In this document: piece after piece, positions 11,145-23,400 of the stretch
How the letters are laid out: each line of letters opens with the position of its first letter
How positions within the stretch are numbered: position 1 is the first letter of the stretch
Assembly: GCA_032622095.1 (NCBI GenBank)
Contig: CP136066.1
Coordinates: 155,643,152 to 155,707,151, forward strand
Source: Siphonodentalium dalli
Lineage: Eukaryota > Mollusca > Scaphopoda > Gadilida > Siphonodentaliidae
DNA: 64,000 bases
Direction: 5' to 3'
The notes under the pieces: model-generated
What the model was told of the DNA's origin: nothing
The model's database searches: none
Seen by the model: only the letters and a program-made list of their open reading frames with translations
Made by a program: the position numbers and the translations under genes

Positions 11145-13878
11145 TCGCTAATGACCATCGACTTAGAGGGTGCAACACCTCAGCTGCAAGTCTATATTTG
11201 CTTTATCTGCCCCATCTCACGCAATTGCTAACTCCCCCCTCATAATTGCGCGTGCTGCGAAACTCAAAAATGATTATAAAGGATAATTCATGAAGCCGAC
11301 TGAACAGACCTATGATCTAGCATGCGCTGCGGAAGCTGAGAGGCTAATAGGTGCGGTCACTTGGTGACTGAAAGCTAATGCCTGCTTATTTATGAAAAGC
11401 TTAATCGTTGGGGGCGGGTGGGGGGGGGTTTTAATATGATTGAATGCTTTATGATAAAATGGTGTCCTGAAGCCAGTGACTACCTATTCCTAAAGAAGGA
11501 GCAAGACCTAACTGATCGACCAGTCGTGGAGAATCCCATATTGGTGCACGTCTTGATGGTGGTGGTGCGGAGGTGGTGGCTAAGAAAATTAATTTGTTTC
11601 TCCGCCAACAAAGTACGAATATAAACAATACAAATTAAGAATCGCTTGATCGAGCTTGCATTGATCGCCGAGTCGTGAGAGATAAGGATGCAGTGATCGA
11701 TACAAACTAATCTCGGTCTTGCCACTTCCCGAATTCCTAGCATTCTGATTGGCTAATATTGAGGGACTGAATACTATGGATTATTGTCATTGGTAGAAAT
11801 GATGCAGACAAAGACTTGCTCAAGCGCGGGAACTTAACGGCAGTGAATAATTCTAGCACTCCGATTTGATTTAAATGTAGGTTTATTTTTTTAGCTAAGA
11901 GGAGTCGTCATCGGAATATACTGCGATCTAAAAATAGATTCGGTTAAATGTCGGTTTATATTTAACCCGCGGATGCCGTCATTGGAATATAGATGTACAA
12001 CGATCTAAACATTGATTGATGTTTTACGTTCAACTAAATTTTGCAGCTAGCGGGCTATATTAATTTGGTTCCTAGCGTTTTAACCGATTGGCCTGCTATT
12101 AAAGATGCATATTAATTGGTGTGTACTAAAGACTTCTCCTTATGCACACTAAGAATAAATCCAATCGGAATTGATGGAGGGGCTCTCAAACCACGAGAAA
12201 TAGCGGGCCATTTCTCATCAACAGCAAATGAACTTTATGTCAAACATTGTGATGTCTTTTGTGATAATTTTCCCTGAAGATATATTAAGATGCTCAAACA
12301 AATTACAGTCATTATTAGACTTAAGCTGAACAGGCCGCCTCTTTTTGCATGCAGGGTTGATCCATATCTGTAATATGAGTACCCCTTTACTGGCCTGAAT
12401 TGTGAACTTTGAGCACCCTTTAAGGCAATTAAATGTAATGTGATTCTCGGACACTGTATCATTGATTTTTTTAGTGTTGATAATATTTAATTGAAAAAGC
12501 GCATTTATTATTTAATTGTCATTAAAAATAATAAGAGGTGTGACTGCCCAGATAGGACTAAAGATACCACCCCCTTCCTACATGTGCACTTGGGCTACAA
12601 ATGGGTCCATATTAATAAAAAATATTTGGAAGTTGAAAAAAACTCTGCTAAACTGAGTCTGATTAACCTCATGTAAACCTCATGTATTAACCACATGTAA
12701 ATATTGAAGCTGAAAATATCTGCAAAAATAAGTCTACATGATTCCGGTATATTCTTCAAGAACTTTGTTACAGAGGGAAGAGCTCTGATAAGAATTAAAA
12801 GTAAAAGCTTGAATTCGTGCCGAGCTTAGTAGCTTGAATTTTGACACACCTTTAGTTTCTGGAATTGGGCCTAGTGCCTTGGATTTGGGCAACACCTTAC
12901 CACCTTTTTCTACAATTATATACACTTTAAATGAGCACTTTATTATTATCTTTTTCAAAAGAAGGAAAATAACTAGCTCCATTGTCTATCTAAATGACAT
13001 GCAATGATTCATCCCATCTGGCGAAAGGTTAACTGAAGAAACTAGGCCATTTGGTGAGAATTACTAGCAGATATACCATCAGGCTCAAGTTGTAACTTGT
13101 GGCATAACAAGCGAGTGAGATAAAGTGTGTGAGGTTCTGTATTTATTACACATCAGCAGTCAATATTCTTTAGTATCAAACAATTGTTTCTGTTTAGTTT
13201 TCCATGCTAGATTGTCATCTACACAACATAATACAAGGTTGAATTATTATTTGAGTACCGGTTGGGTTTTCATGCATGATGTCATTTACGTCATGCAAGC
13301 TATCAGGATCTTGTGCATTTGGGTGATATTACCACACAGGCTGGGGTAATTTAATCAACCTAAAGAGAGCAATAAGTGTATAATAAACATTAAGGCTGCC
13401 CAAATTCAATGCGCCACAATCTGCTATATCATGTATTAAGCAAAATACCCAAGATCAACCCCTAGTTAAAGAACTGCCAAGGTTTCATGCGTTCTCAAGA
13501 TGCACTACTTATAAAGCACAATGTCATTCCAGTCTGAGTCAATTATCAGGAAGGCATGGCCCATTATTCACAGGTGAACCACTCAATAATAGCTGCATAG
13601 CAGATTAACATCCATTAAATGAAGCTTAAATGTAATGCGTACAACATGCAATATGCTGCGATAAGTTTAGACAACAGGTACAACAAAATCAACGACTAAT
13701 ATAATAATAGACAATCTATGTCATGAATAATATAATTGGAAAACTGACAACATGTACAATATATTTGAGTAAGGTAATACCATGCCTGCAATTTTTAGAA
13801 ATCGTCATCTATTATTTATTATGGCAGAATCTACATAACCACTCATAAACATGTAAAAGTGTTGGGGAAAATCTTACT
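11145..13878. other. 2.7-kb stretch with no recognised gene or repeat
   Basis: Frames here are short and uncharacteristic. The unplaced PIP5K tail exons could lie in this interval or beyond the window; I could not support any. Confidence 0.4.
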
Positions 13879-13934
13879 TCAGTAACTTTGGCATTTATTC
13901 TCATATCCACATTTAGCTTCAATATCAATCTCAA
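13879..13934 (-). CDS. Possible PIP5K terminal exon
   Basis: An attcag acceptor in the right phase opens a frame of 18 codons (starting LEIDIEAKCG, ending QSY) to a TGA. On this strand an AATAAA follows about 60 bases later (around 13815). There is no family similarity to judge by, because the PIP5K tail is not conserved. Chance is a real alternative. Confidence 0.22.
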
Positions 13935-14342
13935 CTGAATTTTAAATTCACGGAGATTATATACATAAAAATAAAGTCACTATTTTCCTGCATATTTTGA
14001 CCTACATGATAAACAGCATAGTTCAAGGAAAAAAACTTCTGAGAAGCATGTTCATACTGTGTTTATCGTAGATAGTGAATGTTATACATCTAAATACTGT
14101 AAGGTAAAATGCGAAAATGTAAAGTGACAATGAGTTATATCATTTTTAGAAATTAATACTTAAAACTGAAATCACCCATGTAAGCTTTTTGCTCCTGGAA
14201 ATCATCCAATATTATGTATTTCATCTAGTTTTCATAACAGTTTAATCTGAAGGCCTAGAAGACAGAAAAGTAAGTATATCATAAATAACAATCATCAGCA
14301 AAATCAATCACAAAACTGAATTGTAACTAATAATAAACTCAC

Positions 14343-14430
14343 GTGTTTGGACCTTCCTGAAAACAGTCTGGTTGAGGAAAGTGATGAATCTTTTTGCGTA
14401 GTAGCTTGGTCGATGCACAGATATTGTGTC
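14343..14430 (-). CDS. PIP5K1: PIP5K exon 13 (residues 472-500)
   Basis: 88 bp after attgtttcag, encoding [20 protein letters not shown] and QTVFRKVQT, which closes the conserved kinase core (family DTVSVHRP.FYA.RF..F...TVF.K). The donor is gtgagtt, phase 1. If not spliced, the frame reads on for about 12 codons to a stop. Confidence 0.93.
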
Positions 14431-17400
14431 CTGAAACAATGACATTGGATTTGACGGTGACCTGCATATTTGAGGATTCTCAAATATTTTAACTCTATTG
14501 TTTGAATATTTATGTCTCATTCAAAGATTGAACGGAAATACACTCTTTTATAAAAGGAGTTACAGGTCGATACTCAAAATTGTTTAAACCTTTTGTTACA
14601 AAAAAACTCAATGACTAGTAGTTACCTTAACCCTTTCAGTGCCAAGTTCGATTTTTGTATCAACCCATATTTCCTTGATCATTTTTCAAATTTATTGATT
14701 ATAATAATGTGACACATTAATGGAAAGAGCTCTTTGAGGTCTTTCCATCAATGTATCACATTATTATACTCAATAAATTTGAAAAATGATCAAGGAAATA
14801 TGGGTTAGAGCTCTTTCCATCAATGTATCACTAGAGATGGGCGGTTTTGATTTTTTACATTCGGTTTCGGTTTCGTTTTTTTTGGGAGAAAAAACCTCTG
14901 TTTCGGTTCGGTTTTCGGTTTTTTTTTACTAGATAGTGAAATTATACTGAAATACATACAATTTGAGTATATACTTTCAAAGTAACCGTAATTAGAGTCA
15001 ATAATGTCCCAATAACGTTGAATATTTGAGGAAGGAACTGCGATCACCGGTAAACAACGGGACAAAATGCCGACGCAAAATGAATCCAATGCGATAAGAT
15101 CATAAAGATGATACAATTCGGTATTTAAAAAAAATAAACACCCCCATCTTCACTGTTCAATGTTCATCCCTTTCTGACATGTTTAAAACATATTTATCAT
15201 ATTATATGCATTATAGTATCTGAGAATTCAACCGCAAACAGCAAATTCACAAACAGTGGGCGTCCTTGACCTGACTATGTAACAATTCTTGACACGTGCA
15301 TGATTGACCCACATTCAATGACTGCGGTGTGATCGCTTTGATGTTGCGACATAGTTTACAAGCTGCACATGGTTTGCCCAGATTACGTCACATCGGAATG
15401 TCCAGACGATCAAAGTGTTCATACCATTTACTTGGTTTAGTTTTCGACTGTCGGGCCAGGTTGCTGGTATTTGCATGCTCTGATACATTTTTATGACATA
15501 TTAAGCAGCGACATTTTTTGGAGTCGTCTCCAGTTAGACGCGTAAAATAACTCCAAACAGGGCTTTTTGTTGAACCCTGTTCGTTATTTTGTTCGGCCAT
15601 GTTTTGAAAAAGAACAAAAACAGTCGCCTACGATATTATAACAACACATATCTCAAACGAAATGGACACATTCCGATATAATATTGATCAGAGAGGCCGA
15701 TAATTCGATAACAATATCAACTAATAAGTACCTGGGGAGGTATAATAAGTAGATTTAAGTGAAAAATAAACATATATAATAAAACCGTAATGTCGGTTTG
15801 AGCAGAATCGCGTCGGTCGGTTTTCGGTTTATTGTCAAAAACCGAAACCGAGTTGTTTTCTCGGTTAACCGCCCATCACTATGTATCACATTATTATAAT
15901 CAATAAATTTGAAAAATCGGACTTGGCACTGAAAGGGTTAAGAAATGTTCAGATAATAAATTCTACAAATATTTGTTGAATATATTATCTGAATATTTCC
16001 TACCAATGAATAGGAATCCTTCTGCTCTTGTATTATCTGTCCTTCTGTACTTTTAATCTTTTTGCCCCTCTGTTGTCTGCTTATATTTCCTGAACATCCC
16101 CCAGATGAATAACGAACCATTTCAATGTATACTTTCAGAACAAATGGGGCAGAATCAATTAGTAAAGAAAGAGCATAATCATTTAAGAAAATTTCATAAT
16201 ACATTTAATGATAATGTAACAAATGCGATGGTGGAACTGATACACACCCCTGGTCAAGTGATCCTGCTAATATGCTATGATGCTGGTGGTCCTGCTTAAT
16301 AGCTATGATGCCGTTACGAAAAAGTACAGTTATTTTTTCTAAAGTTGTCATTTTCGTGGTGTTTGGCTAATCCGCGTGATTTGAGAAAACACAAGTGTGT
16401 GTATGAAACATTCAACAAGAGCTACGCTGGGCGTGCAAACTACGCCCTCTCTGGGGAAAATTGGCAGATGGAACTCAAATTTGAACTTGACCTGTGTTTT
16501 AGTGGGAGAAATTAATATACCAGAATTATCATTGAATCCGATAAGCTCTAGTATCATCCGCAAAAATTATCGGATTAAAACGAAATTCGGACTTGAGCTG
16601 TATTTCGATATATGTAATCCACAAAAAAACGGGTTTTCCGTATAAACATTCCAAAATCGAGTTATCATCCGGAAACCATAACACATAAGAAAAACTGAAT
16701 TTTCTGAGTCGAAAAAGGGGCATAACTCTGCCAAAAATGGTCGGACAGAACCCAAGTTCGAAATTGACCTGGGTTTTGGTGGGAGAAAGTAATATACCAA
16801 ATTTGGATTCATTCCGATAAACTATACTAAAGTTATCATCCGGACAACAAATTTCAAAGTCAAAAATGTCAAATAAGGGGCATAACTCCGGTGAAAATTG
16901 GCGGGCGGAACCCAAATTCGAACTTGGACTTACTTTTCGGCTAATAAACCCACATACCAAATTTTATTAAAGTTGGTTCACTCTAACTAAAGTTATCATC
17001 CGGAAACCAGGTTAATGGACGGACGCCCGGACGGACGCCCGGATGGACGGACGGACAGACCAATACTATAATACGGCCGTTTTTTCAAACGGGCGTATAA
17101 AAACGATGCGAATAACCATCTTGATTATAGTCAATTTTTCAACAAGTAATACAACCAGTATATCAGTAATCTCCAGTTTTCCAGTTTCCAGGGTAGGCAT
17201 ACAAACTCTGAACCGAGGGCATTTTAAACAAACTTACCCCATCAATAACAATTGATTTGAGGGTGTGCTCAAACTTTTTCTTGAGCCTGTAGTATTGTAG
17301 AACATCAATAATACCAATAAAAAGCATCAGCCGTTCCCCTTTGGAGTTTTTAGCTGGAATGCCACCGGAACTGAAAAATAACGAACAGTAATTCATTGCA

Positions 17401-20400
17401 GGTCATCATATTTAAGACATACCTTACTGGTATTTAAATTCGCGCAGCAGCATGCAGTACTGTTTTTTTAGCATTAATTTAAAACTGAGTGAACCACATG
17501 GGAAATATGAAGGTTGTTAGTGAGTTACATAAATAACAGAAAGTTGGACTGATTCATATTTACATGCAGAAAACCCATCTCAACACCATTACTCCTCATA
17601 TGTGAAGCGTGTTAATCAAATATTGAAATAACTTCAATGTTGAAATGCTTGTAACAAATACACATTTTCCAAGGTGAAGATTCACGAAAGCACATCTCCA
17701 TATCCTCAACACTGGAATGATACCAATAGTCATATAATTTTTGCAGTCTGAGTTATTATATCAACTGAAATAGCCACCAAAAAACAAAACAAAAACAATT
17801 CATTTATAGTATTATAGCATACATTAGTTATAGAGGATAATAATAAGAGCATAAATTTTCGCCTTCAAATTGATAGTTTGAAATTGAGAATTTTTGAAAA
17901 TTCATGAATGTGGTGCCTCCTTAACCCTTTCAGTGCCAAGTTCGATTTTTGCAAAAATCGAACTTGGCACTGAAAGGGTTAATGCACAATACACCTACCA
18001 ATTGAGCTAACAGAGGCCCGTTTCCTGCAAGAAGATCAGTCAATTGCTATATATTCATGAAGAATACTCACGGAACATCATCAGTGTCCATAACATTAAT
18101 TTCGGTTTTGGAGGTAATAGATTCTAACGCCGTTGAGTATTGTGCTATCTTTGTTCTCATAGACTTTCCCCGTTGTAAAGAGACACCTGGAGAAGAAATC
18201 TTATTTGTAAGCATAAATTGGTTTCGAAATCTATTGTATACTCTATTATCAATTGTAGTATACTGCCTAATAAAACAAGAGATGGACTGTCGTCCGGTGC
18301 ATACTCCCTCGTGTGGGCACATCTATAACTTATGATGGCTATACTCAGACATATGGACCCAGAAATCAGCATTTTCATATAAACAAAGATGAATAACTAT
18401 AGAACAAAAAACCAAAACAAACATTTGAATGTGCCATTAAATGTCCTCATAGTGGTGAACATCCATACAAAATTTCATTGAGATCCGAGCATTACTGTTC
18501 AAGTTATGAGCTGAACAGACATCGGATGGACCAAACAGCCAACATTTCCAGATAAACAAAGATGAATAACTCTAGAATGGAAAAGCGGAACAGAACAATG
18601 GAGCCCCCTATTGAATGTCATCATAGCAGTGAACATCCGTACCAAATTCCATTGAGATCCCAGCACAACTGTTGAAATTACGCCATGAACAGACACCAGA
18701 CAGACCAAATAGCCAACATTTCCAGATAAACAAAGATGAATAACTCTAGAATGGAAAATCCGAACAAAACGATGGAACCCTCTATTTAATGTTCTCATAG
18801 TTGTGAACATCCACACTAAATTTGGTTGAGATCCCAGCACAACTGTTGAAGTTACGACATGAACAGACACCAGACGAACCAAAAAGCCACTATTTCCAGA
18901 TAAACAAAGATGAATAACACTAGAATGGAAAATCCAAAAAAAGATGGAACCCTCTATTTAATGTCCTCATAATAGTGAACATCCATACCTAATTTCATTG
19001 AGATCCGAGCACTACTTTCATGTTATGACATGAACAGACATCGGACGGACGTACGGACGGACGCACGGACGGTACGACAGGTGCAAAACCGTATACCCCC
19101 CGTTTTTTTTTAAAGGGGGTATAATTATACCTGTGCCTTCTTCCTAATTCTTATTAAAAAGGGGGACTGTACACTCAATCCGGCTATTTATGGGACCATC
19201 TCCTTTTATACTCAACAGAATATATGCAACAAATGAACAAATTTGAGCCATGTATTAGTGCAAAACACACTCATGTGTCCTATGAATGATAACAAGACAG
19301 TCAAAGACTGTGGGGTCGCTCACCAGACTACAAAGACTGATAAGACTGGGACTCTGGAGACCACAACAGTCAGAACTTTTCATAATCATTTTAAAAGAAG
19401 TAGATCTAAACAGGATATGTGGCTAGAGAGGCTTCATGTATGTAGATCGGTGAATATCTACCTTGAATTTACCAACTGTACACTACTGATCACCCCACCC
19501 CCTCCTCCAGCTCAACAAGTCCCCTCCCGACCGGGCTCCAGACTCCCAAGTCTTAGGTTGGAATTTCACAACCGACATCTCAAACTTTCTCAATTGTTGG
19601 AAATTTCAAATCTCACAAGCGCCTTTTTATAAAACCATTTAGACATGTTTGAAGCCCAATTATCCATGGACCCAAAACACCATACATGTATGTCAGATTA
19701 ATCAGTCAGGTAGTTCCAAGGTAGATGTTTTAATGAATTTTGTATTTTAATGATTTTATTAGACACAAAAGTGTTAAGTCCCCATAGCCCCGTCATTTCT
19801 TAACAGGTTGACCTCATGTTAACAAATCTGAATCTCAGACACTAAAGGATCCTCCATACTATATGTAAGCTAAATAGTCCAACCTATCTTGAGAAGACAT
19901 TTTAAGTATTACTATAGAAACATACAGTTATGTCCCTGGTCCCACCCTATTTAACCTGGTGACCCCATCTGAATAAATTTGAATCCCATACACCAAAGAA
20001 CCCTTCATACTAAATATCAGTAAAATAGACCTGATGGTCCTTGTGAAGGAAGCATATTAAGAGGAAAACTGTCCTTCGCTTGGCCCCTATTTGACCAGGT
20101 GACCTCATTTGAAAATAACCAACCTGACAACCCCATAAAGTTAAAATTTGTGGCCAATTCTGTCCAACAGTTTAACCTGAAGTAGGAACATATATGGACT
20201 GGTGATTTAAAAACATACATGTTGGAGAATTAAACCAAACTATGAAAACAGTTCCAACCGATTTTTAGTGTGAACATCTAATCTACAACTAATGTTGTAT
20301 CAGGCATGAAATTTTCAACTGTTTTTATTTTTATCAAGGTAGGGGGTCAAAACTCACCCCCTCTACACTCCCTCCCCATTGCCAAATGTAAATCCCCAAC

Positions 20401-23400
20401 TATGAGATCAATTCATCTAGTAATATCAATATACCCCCCAATATCCTATATACCCCCCCCCCCCCCAAATTTTCTTTGAAAAATAAGGTCATGTGGTGGT
20501 TAAGAAAATAATATTGGAAAATCTACAACTAATGTATCAGGCATGAAATTTTTTGATGTGAACATCTAATCTACAACTAATGTTGTATCAGGCATGAAAT
20601 TTTCAACTGTTTAAATTTTGATTAAAGTAGGGGGCCAAAACTCCACCCCCTCTACACTCACTACCCATTGCCTCAAATGTTGCCCCCACCCAGGCTGCCT
20701 GGAAATCAATATTATTATACCAGTACCAAACAGCATAGAGGAAAGTTAAATCTCTTATCTCTGCCCCTATTAGAACAAATGTGAATCCCCATCTATGAGA
20801 TCCATTTATCTAGTAATATCAATATATACCCCCCAATATTCAATATACCCCCCCCCCCCCATTTTTCTTTGAAAAATAAGGGTATGATTTCACCTGGATA
20901 AGTGGTGGTTAAGAAAATAATTTTGGAACAGCAAGCCTGTATTAAGTGTGTCTGACCTTTGCAGAATGAGGTCCCCAAACGGCGAATTTAATGACACTAT
21001 TCCGCAAGGTGGGCTAGCATCACTGAATTCACCTCACCCTCTGGGGGCCTCTTTTCCTAAAAATGACCCCATTTGAACAAATCTGAACCCCGGTCACCCA
21101 AAGCCCCTCCATACCAAATATAAGCTATATAGGCCCAATGGTTCTTGAGAAGAAATTGTTTTAAAAATTACTATGGCGGGAAACAGTTATGGTCCTGGCT
21201 TTGCACCTACATGTATTTGATCTGATGAACTTATTTGAACAAATCTGATTGTGAGTCACCTAGGGAACATGCACACCAAAATATATAAACACATTTGGTC
21301 TTTAATATGGAGAAGAAAACAATTGTTGAAAGACAGATGGATAGACATCCCAACAGATAGATGGATAGAAGGACTGCCTGACAGACAGAAGACAAATTCA
21401 ATCCAATATACCCCCCAATTTTTCTTCACCTGGACACCTGGATAAGTGGTGGTTAAGAAAATAATATGAAACAGCCAAGCCTGAATTTAGTGTCTGACAT
21501 TTGCAGAATGAGGTCCCCAAAAGGTGAATTGAATGACACTATTCCGCAAGGCAGGCTAGCATCACTGAATTCACACTCAGTCTGATTAGGCCTCAACTGC
21601 CATGGGAAACCTAGAAACAGATTGAAGTTCTACTGTTGAAGTTGGTGATTCTAGCCTGCTGTACAGGGTAGCAACACTAAATCACCCCCTAGGGACCTCA
21701 TTCTGCAAATGTCAGACACACTAAATTCAGGCTTGAGAAAATAATTTTGTTTTAATTTGATAATAACAACAAGCACCATTGCTAGTGCAGTGTTTACACA
21801 AACCTGTCCAATAACATTCTAATCTCTAATCTGTCATTCTGATCTCAATTAATGACCTGACTGTGTGTCTCTATGAAGCTGAGTCCTCTTGTAGATATAA
21901 TATTGGCAGATATAATAACTGCTTCTGGAGAGAGGTAAGTTGTGATATGATATGGGTGAAGGGGCTGTTGGCAGGGTGGGGTCCTGGGTCATGTGAGGGT
22001 GGGGGTGGGTAATGGAAAGTTTCTGTGATTTCATTGAAGACTGAAGTTTCATAACTCAGAGGATGTTATAATTATGTGAGTTTTTCAAATTTTATAACAT
22101 GTTATAAAAAAAAAATTATTAAAAAAATTTTGTGTGTTAAATTGAGCAAGGAGTTAAATCTGAATATTTTTTTTTGGGTTTTTTTTTTTTTTTAGTTATG
22201 TCACTGGCTCCGCCAACATTCGACACAGTGACCTCATTTGAACAAATCTGAACCACAGTCACCCAAGGTACCCTCATACCAAATATGAACCCATTCGGCC
22301 TGACAACTTCAGAAAAGAAGTCGTTTTAAGAATTACTATGTGGAAAAATAGTTATGGTCCTGACATCAAAACTATTTGACTTGGTGACCTCATTTGAACA
22401 AATCTGAATGAGAGTCACCTAGGGAACATCCACACCAAATATGAACCAATTCGGTATGATGGTTTCAGAGGAGAAGATGCTTAAAAAAAGTTTGACGGAC
22501 GGACGGACGGACAGACGGACAGACGGACGCACGGACGGACGACGGACGAGGAGTGATGACTATAGCTCCACCGGAGACTTCGTCTCAGGTGAGCTAAAAA
22601 CAACATGGTACTTGTCATGAAAATGAGTTTATGACTCGAGTCATCATTTGCCAAAACCAACACTGCAGGCTGGAAAAGAATACTTTGTCTATGTCTACAT
22701 ATTACTCTGATGCCTTCAATTTGCTAAAGATTATGCAGAGGGGGAGGGGAGTTGGCATTTTGTATTTGGATCTTTATTCAGTGATCTCGATTTGAGACTT
22801 TTCAGCCTGACAAACTTGGTATCTGACCAAGTTCTGATTTTTGTCAGAATACCTTGACCAGGTTTCGATTCCCATTAGATTAACACGAGAGACCAGTACG
22901 CTACCACTCGGCTGCTGACTTGCCTCTCCTTTGAATAGTGTGAGTATGATCCGGCCTTGAAATAACTGGCCTGTCATGGACAATGAAAAGTTGAAATTTA
23001 CCGAAAATTTTAATATCACAGACTGAAATGTTTTTGCATCTGTTGTAGTGACAGACCCTAACTTATTTGATTATCAATCGCAGAAATGCCAAAAGCAACC
23101 AGAAATCTTTAGAAACACTAAAGATTAATCTAAGGATCTTAAGCCATATGAGAATAGGAATGTATAAAGTTAAGCTTTATTGTGCTTATGGCAACTGAAT
23201 TCATCAATGACTCAGTTTTATAATATACATGAATGAGTTGAATTTCTTTGAAGAATGCAGACACTTTCTTGCACATTGGGTATTTACTGTGACCTTTTGT
23301 TGACAGGTTGAAATTGTAATGTGCCTGTCATGATGACAGTCTGTTATCATTATTCAGTTTCTATATCCTCTAATTTGCAAAAGATAAAATGCATAATCGA

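Larger units (their letters stand above)
14631..15937. mobile_element. piggyBac-like MITE, family P3, split by a hAT insertion
   Basis: Ends CCCTTTCAGTGCCAAGTTCG and its complement, with TTAA on both sides (14627-14630, 15938-15941). Removing the 1050-bp hAT and its 8-bp duplication leaves a foldback of about 249 bp whose arms share TTTGAAAAATGATCAAGGAA. Confidence 0.75.
14588..16170. mobile_element. P2 MITE carrying nested P3 and hAT insertions
   Basis: The left end is TTAA (14584-14587) then ACCTTTTGTTAC and CTCAATGACTAGTAGTTA. The right part resumes at 15942 with GAAATGTTCAGATAATAAA and ends around 16170 (AATAACGAACCATTTCAATG). The matching order is seen in the uninterrupted copy at 30284-30533. 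The interruption is a P3 element inserted at TTAA. The right edge is degenerate. Confidence 0.6.

Noticed and set aside
12800..12830. GAATTCGTGCCGAG resembling a cDNA cloning adaptor
   Set aside because: The order of bases after GAATTC differs from the usual adaptor and the flanks are continuous genomic sequence.
12734..12982. 82-codon minus-strand frame as a PIP5K tail exon
   Set aside because: No in-phase acceptor could be tied to exon 13, and the composition gives no support.
16529..16960. 143-codon minus-strand frame
   Set aside because: Lies wholly inside tandem array family B; repeated [12 protein letters not shown] segments are translations of the repeat.
19243..19632. 129-codon plus-strand frame
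   Set aside because: Starts in a single arm of the foldback seen at 5361 and continues through simple sequence; no domain or splice support.
22775..22935. A true tRNA gene on the minus strand
   Set aside because: A- and B-box-like blocks are present but acceptor and anticodon stems do not pair; better seen as a SINE remnant.
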